Positions 44,500 through 52,009 of a stretch of 64,000 nucleotides of DNA are shown here, piece by piece. Where the stretch lies: assembly GCA_051814705.1 (NCBI GenBank), contig JBPWQW010000001.1, positions 1,364,001-1,428,000 on the forward strand, given 5' to 3'. The stretch comes from Geojedonia sp051814705 (lineage in GTDB: Bacteria > Bacteroidota > Bacteroidia > Flavobacteriales > Flavobacteriaceae). Position numbers and translations under genes: made by a program. The notes under the pieces are model-generated. The model did not search any database and was not told the origin of the DNA. It was given only the letters and a program-made list of their open reading frames with translations. The stretch's first letter is position 1, and every line of letters starts with the position of its first letter.

Positions 44500-45710
44500 A
44501 ATTTTAATCCTTTAGAGAGTTTTAAACGTTCATTCAAATTAAATAATAATAGGGCACAAATGGCAGCAAGTCCTGCAATAATATACCATGTACTGTCAAA
44601 TCCAATATGGCTGGTCATTTGTAAACCTGCGTTATGCCCAAAAATATGGGCGATTGAAAAGGAAATGGAGTACAAAGCCATATACTCGCCTTGGTTTCCT
44701 TTTTTGGCACGCCCAATTGCGAAGGCATTTGAAAATGGAAAGGTGATCATTTCGCCAACGGTCATTAGTAGCATACCAATAATTAAAACACCCGACCAAG
44801 CTGTCAAGTTTAACACCAGAAAACTTAATCCTGTAAGCACAGCGCCAAAAAACATGAGCCCTATTTTAGTGTATTTTGTATTTTCGAGCCATTTTATAAG
44901 AGGCATTTCAAACATAAAAATTATAAGCCCATTTAGGCCTAAAAGCAATCCTATTTCGAGTTCACTTAAAGCATGCCGGTCTTTGTAATATATGGTAATA
45001 GTCGAAAAATATTGTAAAAATATAATTCCAAAAAGCGTCATGGCCAATAAAAAGGTTAAAAAGGCTTTGTCCTTATAGGCTGATACCGGATTATCGTTTT
45101 TAATAGTTTCTAATTCTTTTGTCTTTTTTGGATGAAGCACATTGAGCAATACCATACTAGCAATAATACAAGTAATGCCGTCTACCCAAAACAAACCGGC
45201 ATAGCCTAAACCCACAATAATAAGTCCACCCATAGCTGGTCCAGCTGAAAAACCTAAGTTAATGGCCAACCGAATAAGGGTTAAGGACCGGATTTTATTT
45301 TCAGGTTTACTATAAGCATTTAGAGCCACAAAAAGGGCTGGTCTAAAGCTATCGGCAACCAACATGACCACAAAAACGCCGATGCAGATTGATGAAAAGG
45401 TGTTTAAAAATTGCAAGCCAATAAATAATAAGCCTGTTGTCATTAAGCTGTAAACCATGACTTTAAAGTAGCCTATTTTGTCGGTGAGTTTCCCGCCCAA
45501 CCAAGATCCAGCAACCGAGCCCAATCCAAAAGCACTCATGATCCAACCTACATGACTCAAGCTAAAATGTAAATTATCCTTGAGATATAACGATAAAAAG
45601 GGCACTACCATAGTACCAGCCCTATTTATTAAAGTAATGAGGGCAAGCCACCAAACTTCATGGGAGAGTCCTTTAAAGGTATTGATATATATATGAAATA
45701 ATCTTTTCAT
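44496..45710 (-). CDS. MFS efflux-type transporter
   Basis: 404 aa with about twelve membrane segments. The MFS loop motif between segments 2 and 3 is GSVAGSWLGGKLTDKIG (the G-x-L-x-D-K-x-G form), and LRPALFVALNAYSKPENKIRSL lies near segment 5. It looks like a drug-efflux-type MFS, but the substrate cannot be told. It is the first gene of a four- or five-gene operon, and its upstream region holds a leader ORF with a terminator-like hairpin, suggesting regulated read-through. Confidence 0.9.
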   Translation of the reverse strand: MKRLFHIYINTFKGLSHEVWWLALITLINRAGTMVVPFLSLYLKDNLHFSLSHVGWIMSAFGLGSVAGSWLGGKLTDKIGYFKVMVYSLMTTGLLFIGLQFLNTFSSICIGVFVVMLVADSFRPALFVALNAYSKPENKIRSLTLIRLAINLGFSAGPAMGGLIIVGLGYAGLFWVDGITCIIASMVLLNVLHPKKTKELETIKNDNPVSAYKDKAFLTFLLAMTLFGIIFLQYFSTITIYYKDRHALSELEIGLLLGLNGLIIFMFEMPLIKWLENTKYTKIGLMFFGAVLTGLSFLVLNLTAWSGVLIIGMLLMTVGEMITFPFSNAFAIGRAKKGNQGEYMALYSISFSIAHIFGHNAGLQMTSHIGFDSTWYIIAGLAAICALLLFNLNERLKLSKGLKF

Positions 45711-45731
45711 GTTTTAATGGATATAAAAATA

Positions 45732-45759
45732 AAAAGCTCAACTGTTATGTTGAGCTTTT
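45732..45759 (-). terminator. Attenuator hairpin upstream of the MFS operon
   Basis: An 11-bp perfect stem AAAAGCTCAAC / GTTGAGCTTTT with a 6-base loop, followed on the minus strand by TATTTTTATATCC, lies 22 bases before the MFS start codon. The leader segment GTTGGGCT (45804-45811) can pair with the terminator arm AGCTCAAC (45749-45756), giving an antiterminator. Confidence 0.75.
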
Positions 45760-45788
45760 GTTAATTATATTATTAAATCTTAATATCG

Positions 45789-45863
45789 TCATAACACATG
45801 AATAGCCCAACACCTTCCGAAATAGGTAGTACTTGACTTAATAATGGTGACGGTACGATTCAT
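45789..45863 (-). CDS. Leader peptide of the MFS operon
   Basis: A 24-codon ORF (starts MNRTVTIIKSSTT, ends FGRCWAIHVL, stop TGA) begins 16 bases after a perfect -7 box (TAGCTTTG, 45879-45886). Its codons for Cys-Trp-Ala contain the segment that can pair with the downstream terminator arm, so ribosome position on this ORF could decide read-through. Thr, Ile and Ser are enriched in the first half. The peptide itself need have no function. Confidence 0.6.
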   Translation of the reverse strand: MNRTVTIIKSSTTYFGRCWAIHVL

Positions 45864-45878
45864 GTTTTTTTGTTTCCT

Positions 45879-45886
45879 CAAAGCTA
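45879..45886 (-). promoter_or_regulatory. -7 box of the MFS leader transcript
   Basis: Minus-strand TAGCTTTG fits TAnnTTTG exactly and places the transcript start shortly before the leader ATG at 45863. Confidence 0.6.
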
Positions 45887-45906
45887 ATTAAAAAGATCTA
45901 AAGTTG

Positions 45907-45914
45907 TATTTTTG
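45907..45914 (+). promoter_or_regulatory. -7 box of the DUF1684 gene
   Basis: TATTTTTG fits TAnnTTTG, 19 bases before the start codon. Confidence 0.5.
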
Positions 45915-45933
45915 AAGTTAGAAAATTTTACAA

Positions 45934-46536
45934 ATGAAGAACTTCCTACTTATTACTTTGTTATTTACGCTCCTAAGTTGTGCACAGGATAAACAAGTCA
46001 TCCCCGGTGACACTGAGTTTCAAAAAGAAATCAATGCTGAATTTAAAGACGCGTCCACATCGCCATTAAAAAATAAGGATAGAAAAGATTTTAAAGGCTT
46101 GGAATTCTTTAAAGTGGATTCTGCTTATGTGGTTAAGGCGAAATTTGAACGAACTCCTGAAGAAAGCCCTTTTGAAATGAAAACGACCACGGATAGATTG
46201 CCAGTATATGTAAAATATGGAGTCGTTACCTTTAATTTGAAAGGACAAGAGCATCAATTAAACGTGTACCAAAATCAAGACTTGATGGAGAAAGAGGGTT
46301 TTGAAGATTATCTGTTCTTACCTTTTATAGATGATACCAACGGCGAAGAAACTTATGGCGGAGGACGTTATATAGACCTAAGAATTCCTGAAGGCGATGA
46401 GATGGTTATTGATTTCAACAGAGCCTATAACCCCTATTGCGCCTATAACGAAAAATATTCTTGCCCCATCGTGCCAAGAGAAAGTTACTTGGCATTAAAG
46501 GTTGAGGCTGGTGTGAAAGCTTTTCATAAAGATTAA
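45934..46536 (+). CDS. DUF1684 family lipoprotein
   Basis: 200 aa with a lipoprotein signal (MKNFLLITLLFTLLSC). The DUF1684 signature is clear: LFLPFIDDTNGEETYGGGRY, then IDFNRAYNPYCAYNEKYSCPI and LKVEAGVKAF. The family is widespread in Bacteroidota and actinobacteria, and its function is unknown. It is monocistronic and divergent from the MFS operon. Confidence 0.9.
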   Translation: MKNFLLITLLFTLLSCAQDKQVIPGDTEFQKEINAEFKDASTSPLKNKDRKDFKGLEFFKVDSAYVVKAKFERTPEESPFEMKTTTDRLPVYVKYGVVTFNLKGQEHQLNVYQNQDLMEKEGFEDYLFLPFIDDTNGEETYGGGRYIDLRIPEGDEMVIDFNRAYNPYCAYNEKYSCPIVPRESYLALKVEAGVKAFHKD

Positions 46537-46636
46537 AAGCACCTACCTCTTGTCTACAGGTTATAGGCTATACTTTTTAGTTCAATCCGCATCTCATATG
46601 AATATCTCTTTGTGGTAATGAGTATTCGATTGAGGA

Positions 46637-47002
46637 CTATTTTACTAAAAAAAGCCCTAAGAAAACCGCTAAAAATCCGATGACAAAACTGGCAATGGTA
46701 TAAATGGCAAAACTGGTAAAATCGCCAGCTTTTAAAAATACATGGTTTTCATAAGCAAAGGTGGAAAAGGTGGTAAACCCACCACAAAACCCAGTGGCCA
46801 GTAGCAAGGTTTGGCTGTGAGAAATAGACTGGTTTTTAGCAGCCATTCCAAGAATAATCCCTATTAATAAACTTCCCAAAATATTGGCTGCAAAAGTGCC
46901 GTAGGGAATGCCGTTTTGCGGACTGTTAAGGAATTTTCCAAATACATAGCGGAGGACGCTTCCAAAACCACCACCGACAAAAACAAGTAAAAGATTCTTC
47001 AT
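46637..47002 (-). CDS. crcB: Fluoride exporter CrcB/Fluc
   Basis: 121 aa from MKNLLLVFVGGGFGSVLRYVF; an ATG two codons earlier is also in frame. There are four membrane segments. The Fluc signatures GGFGSVLRYVFG and GFCGGFTTFSTFAYE are present, the latter lining the F- path. It forms dual-topology dimers that export fluoride. It lies 39 bases downstream of the SRPBCC gene, so it may be the second gene of that transcript. No fluoride riboswitch was seen in the gap. Confidence 0.94.
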   Translation of the reverse strand: MKNLLLVFVGGGFGSVLRYVFGKFLNSPQNGIPYGTFAANILGSLLIGIILGMAAKNQSISHSQTLLLATGFCGGFTTFSTFAYENHVFLKAGDFTSFAIYTIASFVIGFLAVFLGLFLVK

Positions 47003-47041
47003 AGGCATTTCCCATACAGAGGGGGATCGTATTAATTGGAG

Positions 47042-48064
47042 CTATTCATTTATAGCAATATAAATTTCGGTGAGCCAATCTGCTGGATTAGGGAAATTTG
47101 ATGGATCGGTGACATAAACTTCCAAATTAGGCCCGTTTACATTAGCTTCCAAACCTTTTTCAGGGATATAGGCCATCGCTTTTTCCCAGGCTTCCTTTAA
47201 ATTTGAATGATCACCTTTAAGAACAATTTTTACAGCCCTAAACGGCTCCATTTGTCCAGTTAAAATAGAACTCCCAGTGGTAATAACCCTTGAGGTTGTC
47301 GGGACACAGTTGGAAAAAATTACCGCATTGTTGACGGTATCCCATTTTAGATAATTGACAAAAGGAGGTCCTGCCATAGTAATGGAATTGGACATGGCAT
47401 AATTAAGGACCTTAGGCATCATCTGTTTCCTCGTGCTTTCTAATTCATCAATCTTACAAGAGGTCGTATTGTAAAGGTAAAAGCCACCACCATATTCGGT
47501 AATCCCTTTAATGGTGATGCTGTATTTTTTAGTTTCGGCAACCACCACACTGTCCAATTTTTCAAGGCCACGTTCAAAATCGGGTCCGATCATATTGTCA
47601 AAACCACCGGAAAGCGCACTAAAAGCTTTGAAAATAAACGGTAAGTTTTCACCCTTCATTTGCCAAGTTACCAAGGTCCCACCGTCTGGTGCTGGTTTAA
47701 AGGTCCAATTGACTTTTGAAGGCGCGTAATCATCAAACTGCATTTCTTGTTCAATTGAAATATTGGGTGATGTCGATAGGGTTTTTAGAGTTCCCACGCC
47801 ATCTTCATCTGCCCATGAAAAGGAACCTCCAACGCCTTTGGTCTGTTCAGCATAGGTAAGCTTTGAATTGGGATTCTTTTCCAGCCATGGCGACCACTGT
47901 TCCCAATTTTTAAAGTCTATGAGAGTATTGTAAATAACAGGTGTAGGTACATTGATGTTACGTTCTCTGGTAACTTCAAAAGAATTGGGCTGAACGGCAA
48001 CATAAATGGAAATGCCAATGACCAACATGAGTAAAAGGAATAAAATATATTTTAGTGCTTTCAT
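47042..48064 (-). CDS. Membrane-anchored SRPBCC (polyketide-cyclase-like) protein with GyrI-like C-terminus
   Basis: 340 aa from the ATG at 48064 (MKALKYILFLLLMLVIGISIYV, a membrane anchor). The -7 box TATCTTTG (48083-48090) overlaps the earlier in-frame ATG, which supports this start. Residues about 32-180 form a START/SRPBCC lipid-binding fold (VTRERNINVPTPVIYNTLID, FKNWEQWSPW); about 190-340 resemble the GyrI/effector-binding domain. A ligand-binding role is likely; the ligand is unknown. Confidence 0.83.
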   Translation of the reverse strand: MKALKYILFLLLMLVIGISIYVAVQPNSFEVTRERNINVPTPVIYNTLIDFKNWEQWSPWLEKNPNSKLTYAEQTKGVGGSFSWADEDGVGTLKTLSTSPNISIEQEMQFDDYAPSKVNWTFKPAPDGGTLVTWQMKGENLPFIFKAFSALSGGFDNMIGPDFERGLEKLDSVVVAETKKYSITIKGITEYGGGFYLYNTTSCKIDELESTRKQMMPKVLNYAMSNSITMAGPPFVNYLKWDTVNNAVIFSNCVPTTSRVITTGSSILTGQMEPFRAVKIVLKGDHSNLKEAWEKAMAYIPEKGLEANVNGPNLEVYVTDPSNFPNPADWLTEIYIAINE

Positions 48065-48082
48065 TGAAAATATGTTAATATT

Positions 48083-48090
48083 CAAAGATA
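48083..48090 (-). promoter_or_regulatory. -7 box of the SRPBCC gene
   Basis: Minus-strand TATCTTTG fits TAnnTTTG and decides the start codon at 48064. Confidence 0.5.
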
Positions 48091-48119
48091 GTCAAAATTT
48101 TAAGGGGAATTGTAGCTTT

Positions 48120-48308
48120 TTATTTCACAAAAAGCCATTTAATGGCGAAAATCATCAGAATAAATGCAATAAAGACTATCAAGACCCAAATACTGCCATT
48201 GTAGTACTTTTTATGCAGACTGAAATCTTTTCGGTAGGTATAAATTAGAGCTACTATGAAGAGAATTGCAAATAAAAGTGCAAAAATCCATTGACCTTTT
48301 GTAAACAT
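48120..48308 (-). CDS. Small two-span membrane protein
   Basis: 62 aa from the ATG at 48308 (MFTKGQWIFALLFAILFIVA). Two membrane segments flank a basic loop (YTYRKDFSLHKKYYNGS), with a second segment WVLIVFIAFILMIFAIKWLF. From memory this is a common short flavobacterial protein ('TKxQWIFAxLF...YRKDxxLHKxYYKG'). A -7 box TAATTTTG at 48324-48331 overlaps the longer frame and favours this start. The function is unknown. Confidence 0.75.
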   Translation of the reverse strand: MFTKGQWIFALLFAILFIVALIYTYRKDFSLHKKYYNGSIWVLIVFIAFILMIFAIKWLFVK

Positions 48309-48387
48309 AAAGTTATTTTTGTTCAAAATTACGAAAACTTAATCATAAGATTTCCTCTTTTGCAGGAATGAATTAATAGGTAATACC

Positions 48388-48774
48388 ATGAAAGAAAAAA
48401 TTGATGCCGTTAAGGCTTTTCACCAGGCTTTTAAAATAGGATATAGCGACACCCCAATTGCGGATTTAGGAGCCGAAAAAAACGCGTTGCGTTACCGCCT
48501 TATGAACGAAGAAAATGAAGAGTATCTTGAAGCCGTCAACAATAACGATCTCGTTGAAGTTGCTGATGCCTTGGGCGATATGCTTTACATCCTTTGCGGA
48601 ACGATCCTTGAACATGGTTTACAAGATAAGATTGAGGAAGTCTTTGATGAAATCCAACGAAGCAATATGAGTAAGTTGGGTGAAGATGGAGAACCAATTT
48701 ACAGAGCAGATGGCAAAGTCCTCAAAGGCCCAAACTATTTTAGACCAAAGATCAAAGCCATTTTAAATCCATAA
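48388..48774 (+). CDS. MazG-like nucleotide pyrophosphohydrolase
   Basis: 128 aa, all helical. The EExxE motif appears in MNEENEEYLEAV and the second metal-binding helix in VEVADALGDMLYILCG, the hallmark of the MazG/dUTPase-like all-alpha fold. These enzymes cleave NTPs or modified nucleotides to NMP and PPi. The C-terminal region (SNMSKLGEDGEPIYRADGKVLKGPN) matches the phosphoribosyl-ATP-pyrophosphohydrolase-like subgroup. It is not part of a his operon, so house-cleaning is the likely role. Confidence 0.9.
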   Translation: MKEKIDAVKAFHQAFKIGYSDTPIADLGAEKNALRYRLMNEENEEYLEAVNNNDLVEVADALGDMLYILCGTILEHGLQDKIEEVFDEIQRSNMSKLGEDGEPIYRADGKVLKGPNYFRPKIKAILNP

Positions 48775-48786
48775 AATATTTTTGCT

Positions 48787-48813
48787 GTCCTTCTGAACGC
48801 ACTTCAGAATCTC
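48787..48813. repeat. Solo REP-like palindrome
   Basis: GTCCTTCTGAAC-GCAC-TTCAGAATCTC, with arms TTCTGAA and TTCAGAA, in the gap after the MazG-like gene. It is a member of the GTCATTCTGA...CAGAATCTC repeat group. Confidence 0.65.
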
Positions 48814-48831
48814 AAACCAGCCCAATACAAA

Positions 48832-48869
48832 AACCTGAAACACCTGCCCATTGGCAGGTGTTTCAGGTT
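48832..48869 (-). terminator. 17-bp hairpin terminator of ilvE
   Basis: A perfect 17-bp stem (AACCTGAAACACCTGCC and its complement) with a 4-base loop. On the minus strand it is followed by TTTTTG, so it terminates ilvE; its strength may also stop the convergent transcript. Confidence 0.8.
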
Positions 48870-48896
48870 GATAACAGTTGAATTTTTAACCTTTTT

Positions 48897-49961
48897 TTAT
48901 AAAGAGACTCTCCAACCAAAAGGATCAGATGATCGGTTGTATTGTATATCGGTAATACGTTTTTTCAATAAAGTGGCATAGTCCTGTTCCAATTCTGGTA
49001 AGTCGTAATCCGTTCCTTTATGGCCAAAGCCTGAAATCGGTGACACTACAGCAGCAGTACCAGCGCCAAACATTTCTTTTAAAGTGCCGTTTTTAGTTGC
49101 GGCAACCACTTCGGTAACGGTAATTGGTCGCACTTCTACAGCAATGCCTTCAGATTTAGCAATGGCAATGATGCTTCTACGCGTAATACCATCCAATATA
49201 CGGTCATTGGTTGGTGCTGTAAAGAGTGTATCGTTGATTCTTACAAAAATATTCATAGCACCAGCTTCCTCAATATATTCATGAGTATTATCGTCAGTCC
49301 AAATCACCTGATTATAACCCTTGGCAACGGCCAATTGGGTTGGGTAAAATTGACCTGCATAATTACCACCAGCTTTAGCGAAGCCTACACCACCATTTGC
49401 AGAGCGGGAGTAGGTTTCTTCAATCAGTACTTTCACTTTTCCTGAAAAGTAAGCTCCTGATGGGGCTGTAGCGATTATAAATTTATATTCATTGGCAGGA
49501 GAGGCATGAAATCCTTTTCCTGTGGCGAAAATAAAGGGTCTAATATAAAGTGAGCTGCCTTTAGTAGTAGGAATCCAATTTTTGTCCACTTCCAAAAGCG
49601 TTTTTAGGCCATCCATAAAAAAGGCTTGAGGCAATTCAGGAATAGCCATACGTTTAGCCGAAATATTCAGCCTGTTGAAATTGTCCATTGGGCGAAACAA
49701 AAACACCTCGCCTTGTTCATCTTTATAGGCTTTCATACCTTCAAAAATGGATTGTCCATAATGAAAAATCTTGGAGGACGGATCCAAAGTTATGGGTTGG
49801 TATGGCACAACTTCAGGAGTCATCCATTCCCCATTTTTATAATTGCAGACCAACATATGATCTGAAAAGACACTTCCAAATGATAAATTATTGAAATCTA
49901 CCTCGTGGATTTTGGTCTTTGACGTTTTAGTAATCTTAATCTCTTGAGTTAAATGCATCAT
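48897..49961 (-). CDS. ilvE: Branched-chain amino acid aminotransferase
   Basis: 354 aa from the ATG pair at 49961/49958 (MMHLTQEIKITK). A TTG further upstream is in frame but forms part of the -7 box TAAATTTG (49980-49987). Fold-type IV PLP enzyme: FHYGQSIFEGMKAYK, the lysine in FAKAGGNYAGQFYPTQ, and IEEAGAMNIFVRIND, with TRRSIIAIAKSEG and MFGAGTAAVVSPI. It exchanges amino groups between glutamate and the keto acids of Ile, Val and Leu. It is monocistronic. Confidence 0.95.
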   Translation of the reverse strand: MMHLTQEIKITKTSKTKIHEVDFNNLSFGSVFSDHMLVCNYKNGEWMTPEVVPYQPITLDPSSKIFHYGQSIFEGMKAYKDEQGEVFLFRPMDNFNRLNISAKRMAIPELPQAFFMDGLKTLLEVDKNWIPTTKGSSLYIRPFIFATGKGFHASPANEYKFIIATAPSGAYFSGKVKVLIEETYSRSANGGVGFAKAGGNYAGQFYPTQLAVAKGYNQVIWTDDNTHEYIEEAGAMNIFVRINDTLFTAPTNDRILDGITRRSIIAIAKSEGIAVEVRPITVTEVVAATKNGTLKEMFGAGTAAVVSPISGFGHKGTDYDLPELEQDYATLLKKRITDIQYNRSSDPFGWRVSL

Positions 49962-49979
49962 ATCACATAAATTATGGGG

Positions 49980-49987
49980 CAAATTTA
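49980..49987 (-). promoter_or_regulatory. -7 box of ilvE
   Basis: Minus-strand TAAATTTG fits TAnnTTTG exactly and rules out the upstream TTG as the start. Confidence 0.6.
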
Positions 49988-50030
49988 GGGAATAATTAGA
50001 TTATAAAAACTAAAGTTTTTCATAAAACTG

Positions 50031-50038
50031 TATCTTTG
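50031..50038 (+). promoter_or_regulatory. -7 box of the DUF4920-mnmD pair
   Basis: TATCTTTG fits TAnnTTTG exactly, 26 bases before the start codon. Confidence 0.5.
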
Positions 50039-50064
50039 ATCATCAATATCTAAGAGCATTACCC

Positions 50065-50568
50065 ATGAAAACATATATATCCTTTATAACGATTTTGATG
50101 TTTTTGATGTCCTGCAAAGGGCAAACAAAAACCAATACCAGCGAAGCTGAAAACCTAACTGAAACAAGCTATACCTCAATTGGTTTGAAAATTAATGATA
50201 CCCATGCAGTAGGGGTGGATCAGATGTCAAGCTATTATGAAGCCATGAAACTTGGGGACACTTTAAAGACCAAAATGCAGGCAAAAGTAGATGCGGTTTG
50301 CCAAGCCAAAGGCTGCTGGATGACCTTGAGTTTGGAAGATGGACAGCAGGTTATGGTGAAATTTAAAGATTACGGATTCTTTATGCCAAAGGACATTGTA
50401 GGTCAAGCCGTTATTATAAATGGTTTGGCTTATGTAGAAGAGGTTTCCGTTGAAGAACAGCGCCATTATGCTGAAGATGCTGGGAAATCGGCAGAAGATA
50501 TAGCTGCCATATCTTCATCCAAAAAAACCTTTGCTTTTGAAGCCGATGGGGTTTTGATCAAACATTAA
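50065..50568 (+). CDS. DUF4920 family lipoprotein
   Basis: 167 aa with a lipoprotein signal (SFITILMFLMSCKGQ). The DUF4920 core has KMQAKVDAVCQAKGCWMTLS (two conserved Cys), VMVKFKDYGFFMPKD and FEADGVLIKH. It is an OB-like beta domain found in flavobacterial periplasmic proteins; its function is unknown. mnmD begins 2 bases after its stop, so both are co-transcribed. Confidence 0.9.
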   Translation: MKTYISFITILMFLMSCKGQTKTNTSEAENLTETSYTSIGLKINDTHAVGVDQMSSYYEAMKLGDTLKTKMQAKVDAVCQAKGCWMTLSLEDGQQVMVKFKDYGFFMPKDIVGQAVIINGLAYVEEVSVEEQRHYAEDAGKSAEDIAAISSSKKTFAFEADGVLIKH

Positions 50569-50570
50569 TT

Positions 50571-51302
50571 TTGAAACGCCATATTATTATAACGGCAGAT
50601 GGCTCTAAAACCATCCAAATTGAAGACTGGAACGAGCAATACCATTCGGTTCATGGCGCTATACAAGAAGCCAATCATGTATTTATCAAACACGGCTTGC
50701 AGTATTATTTAGAAAGGGGTTCCCTAGAATCTACCGACTCCGTTCAAGAGAAACGAGGTGAAGAGGACCATTCTAAATCTTCAAATCTTTCCATTCTCGA
50801 AATTGGCTTCGGCACGGGGCTTAATGCCTTTATGACGTTTCTAAAAGCCGAAGCGCTGAAACAACAGATTCACTATACAGGTGTGGAAGCCTATCCTATT
50901 TTGCCAGAAGAGCTCCTTCAATTAAATTATGTAGAGCAATTGAATGCCGAAACTTGGCGTAAGACTTTTGAAAGCTTTCATCACTGTCCTTGGGAGGAGG
51001 TGAATACTATGACTCCTTATTTTAAGCTCACCAAACAACAAAAAGATTTTAGAGATATTGATGACCAGGCTAAGTTTGATCTCATCTATTTCGATGCCTT
51101 TGGTGCACGCGTACAACCCGAGCTTTGGGACGAAGTCATATTTAAAATCATGTACAGGGCTTTAAGGCCAAATGGCGTTTTGGTGACCTACTCGGCAAAA
51201 GGTAGTGTACGACGCGCCATGCAAGCGGTTGGTTTTTTGGTCGAAAAACTCCCCGGCCCACCCGGAAAAAGGGAAATGTTAAGAGCCAGAAAAGGCTCTT
51301 AA
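50571..51302 (+). CDS. mnmD: tRNA 5-methylaminomethyl-2-thiouridine methyltransferase MnmD
   Basis: 243 aa, starting at TTG (MKRHIIITADGSKT) 2 bases after the DUF4920 stop. The SAM-dependent fold has SILEIGFGTGLNAFM and DLIYFDAFGARVQPELWD, and the family end GVLVTYSAKGSVRRAMQAVGF ... PPGKREMLRA. It completes the mnm5s2U34 modification of tRNA, as the methyltransferase half of MnmC without the oxidase. Residues 53-75 form a low-complexity insertion before the SAM motif. The last codons run into a palindrome (51275-51306) that leads into the downstream repeats. Confidence 0.92.
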   Translation: MKRHIIITADGSKTIQIEDWNEQYHSVHGAIQEANHVFIKHGLQYYLERGSLESTDSVQEKRGEEDHSKSSNLSILEIGFGTGLNAFMTFLKAEALKQQIHYTGVEAYPILPEELLQLNYVEQLNAETWRKTFESFHHCPWEEVNTMTPYFKLTKQQKDFRDIDDQAKFDLIYFDAFGARVQPELWDEVIFKIMYRALRPNGVLVTYSAKGSVRRAMQAVGFLVEKLPGPPGKREMLRARKGS

Positions 51303-51306
51303 CATT
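51275..51306 (+). terminator. Hairpin overlapping the mnmD stop codon
   Basis: Perfect 13-bp arms AATGTTAAGAGCC (51275-51287) and GGCTCTTAACATT (51294-51306) with a 6-base loop. There is no T-run. The right arm is the first part of the tandem 49-bp repeat, so it may be a by-product of that repeat. Confidence 0.5.
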
Positions 51307-51740
51307 CGGCGAACGCAGTGAGTCAAATACCTCAATGAAAAAGGCTCTTAACATTCGGCGAACGCAGTGAGTCAAATACCTCAATGAAAAAGGCTCTTAA
51401 CATTCGGCGAACGCAGTGAGTCAAATACCTCAATGAAAAAGGCTCTTAACATTCGGTGAAACGCAGTGAGTCAAATACCTCAATGAAAAGGCTCTTAACA
51501 TTCGGCGAAGCGGAGCGAGCCAAATGTTTTAGCATTCGGCGAACGCAGTGAGCCAATTGTTCGTGAAACGGAATAGTTAGCGAAGCGGAGCGAGCCAAAT
51601 GCTTCGTGAAACGAAGTAGTTGGTGAAACGCAGTGAGCCAAATGTTTTCAAGGAAAAAGGCTCTTAACATTCGGCGAACGCAGTGAGCCAAATGCTTCGT
51701 GAAACGGAATAGTTGGCGAAGCGCAGTGAGCCAAATGTCT
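51294..51740 (+). repeat. Tandem 49-bp repeats and degenerate GCGAACGCAGTGAG units
   Basis: GGCTCTTAACATTCGGCGAA ... CAGTGAGTCAAATACC ... TCAATGAAAAA recurs at 51294, 51343, 51392, 51441 and 51490 with a period of 49. From there on, shorter units built on GCGAA(C/G)GCAGTGAGCCAAAT or GCGAAGCGGAGCGAGCC follow, with TTCGTGAAACGGAATAG spacers, and GGCTCTTAACATT returns near 51659. There is no credible ORF in it. A related GCGAGCGAAGCGAGCG phrase precedes the CRISPR array. Confidence 0.9.
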
Positions 51741-51768
51741 TTTGTCATTCCTGCGGAAGCAGGAATCC
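51741..51768. repeat. Solo REP-like palindrome
   Basis: TTTGTCATTCCTGC-GGAA-GCAGGAATCC, with 8-bp arms, follows the tandem repeat tract. Confidence 0.8.
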
Positions 51769-51805
51769 ACTAGGTTAGGCAGTTATAATAAGCCAAATGT
51801 ATTCT

Positions 51806-51908
51806 GTCATTACGAGGAGTCTCGATGGCTATCGGGACGACGTCGTAATCTGTTTAATTAAGTTGCAATTTTAAAGATTGCCACAGCAACACGTTGCTTC
51901 GCCATGAC
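51806..51908. repeat. Composite REP-like element of about 103 bp
   Basis: It begins GTCATTACGAGGAGTC and ends GCTTCGCCATGAC, with TCGTAATC and GATTGCCAC facing each other in the middle, as in the common bacterial 'GTCATTGCGAGGA...GCAATGAC' paired repeats. The remainder of the gap to 52009 holds no gene. Confidence 0.6.
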
Positions 51909-52009
51909 CAACAAATCATCATAGTACATAAAAAGTCTTAAATCTGTTAAACCTAATATAAACCCAAGGCTAATGGGTTTGTCATTTTGTAACTTTACAA
52001 AAAAATTAA

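Noticed and set aside
45789..45863. Leader ORF as a classical threonine-operon leader
   Set aside because: Four Thr codons are not a run, and the downstream genes are transporter and redox genes rather than threonine biosynthesis; kept as a generic leader peptide.
47003..47041. Fluoride riboswitch before crcB
   Set aside because: The 39-base gap is too short and shows no pseudoknot-like elements.
51148..51748. Two minus-strand ORFs with repeated LAHCVRRMLRAFF blocks
   Set aside because: They arise from the tandem repeat tract and the end of mnmD; the composition is that of the repeat.
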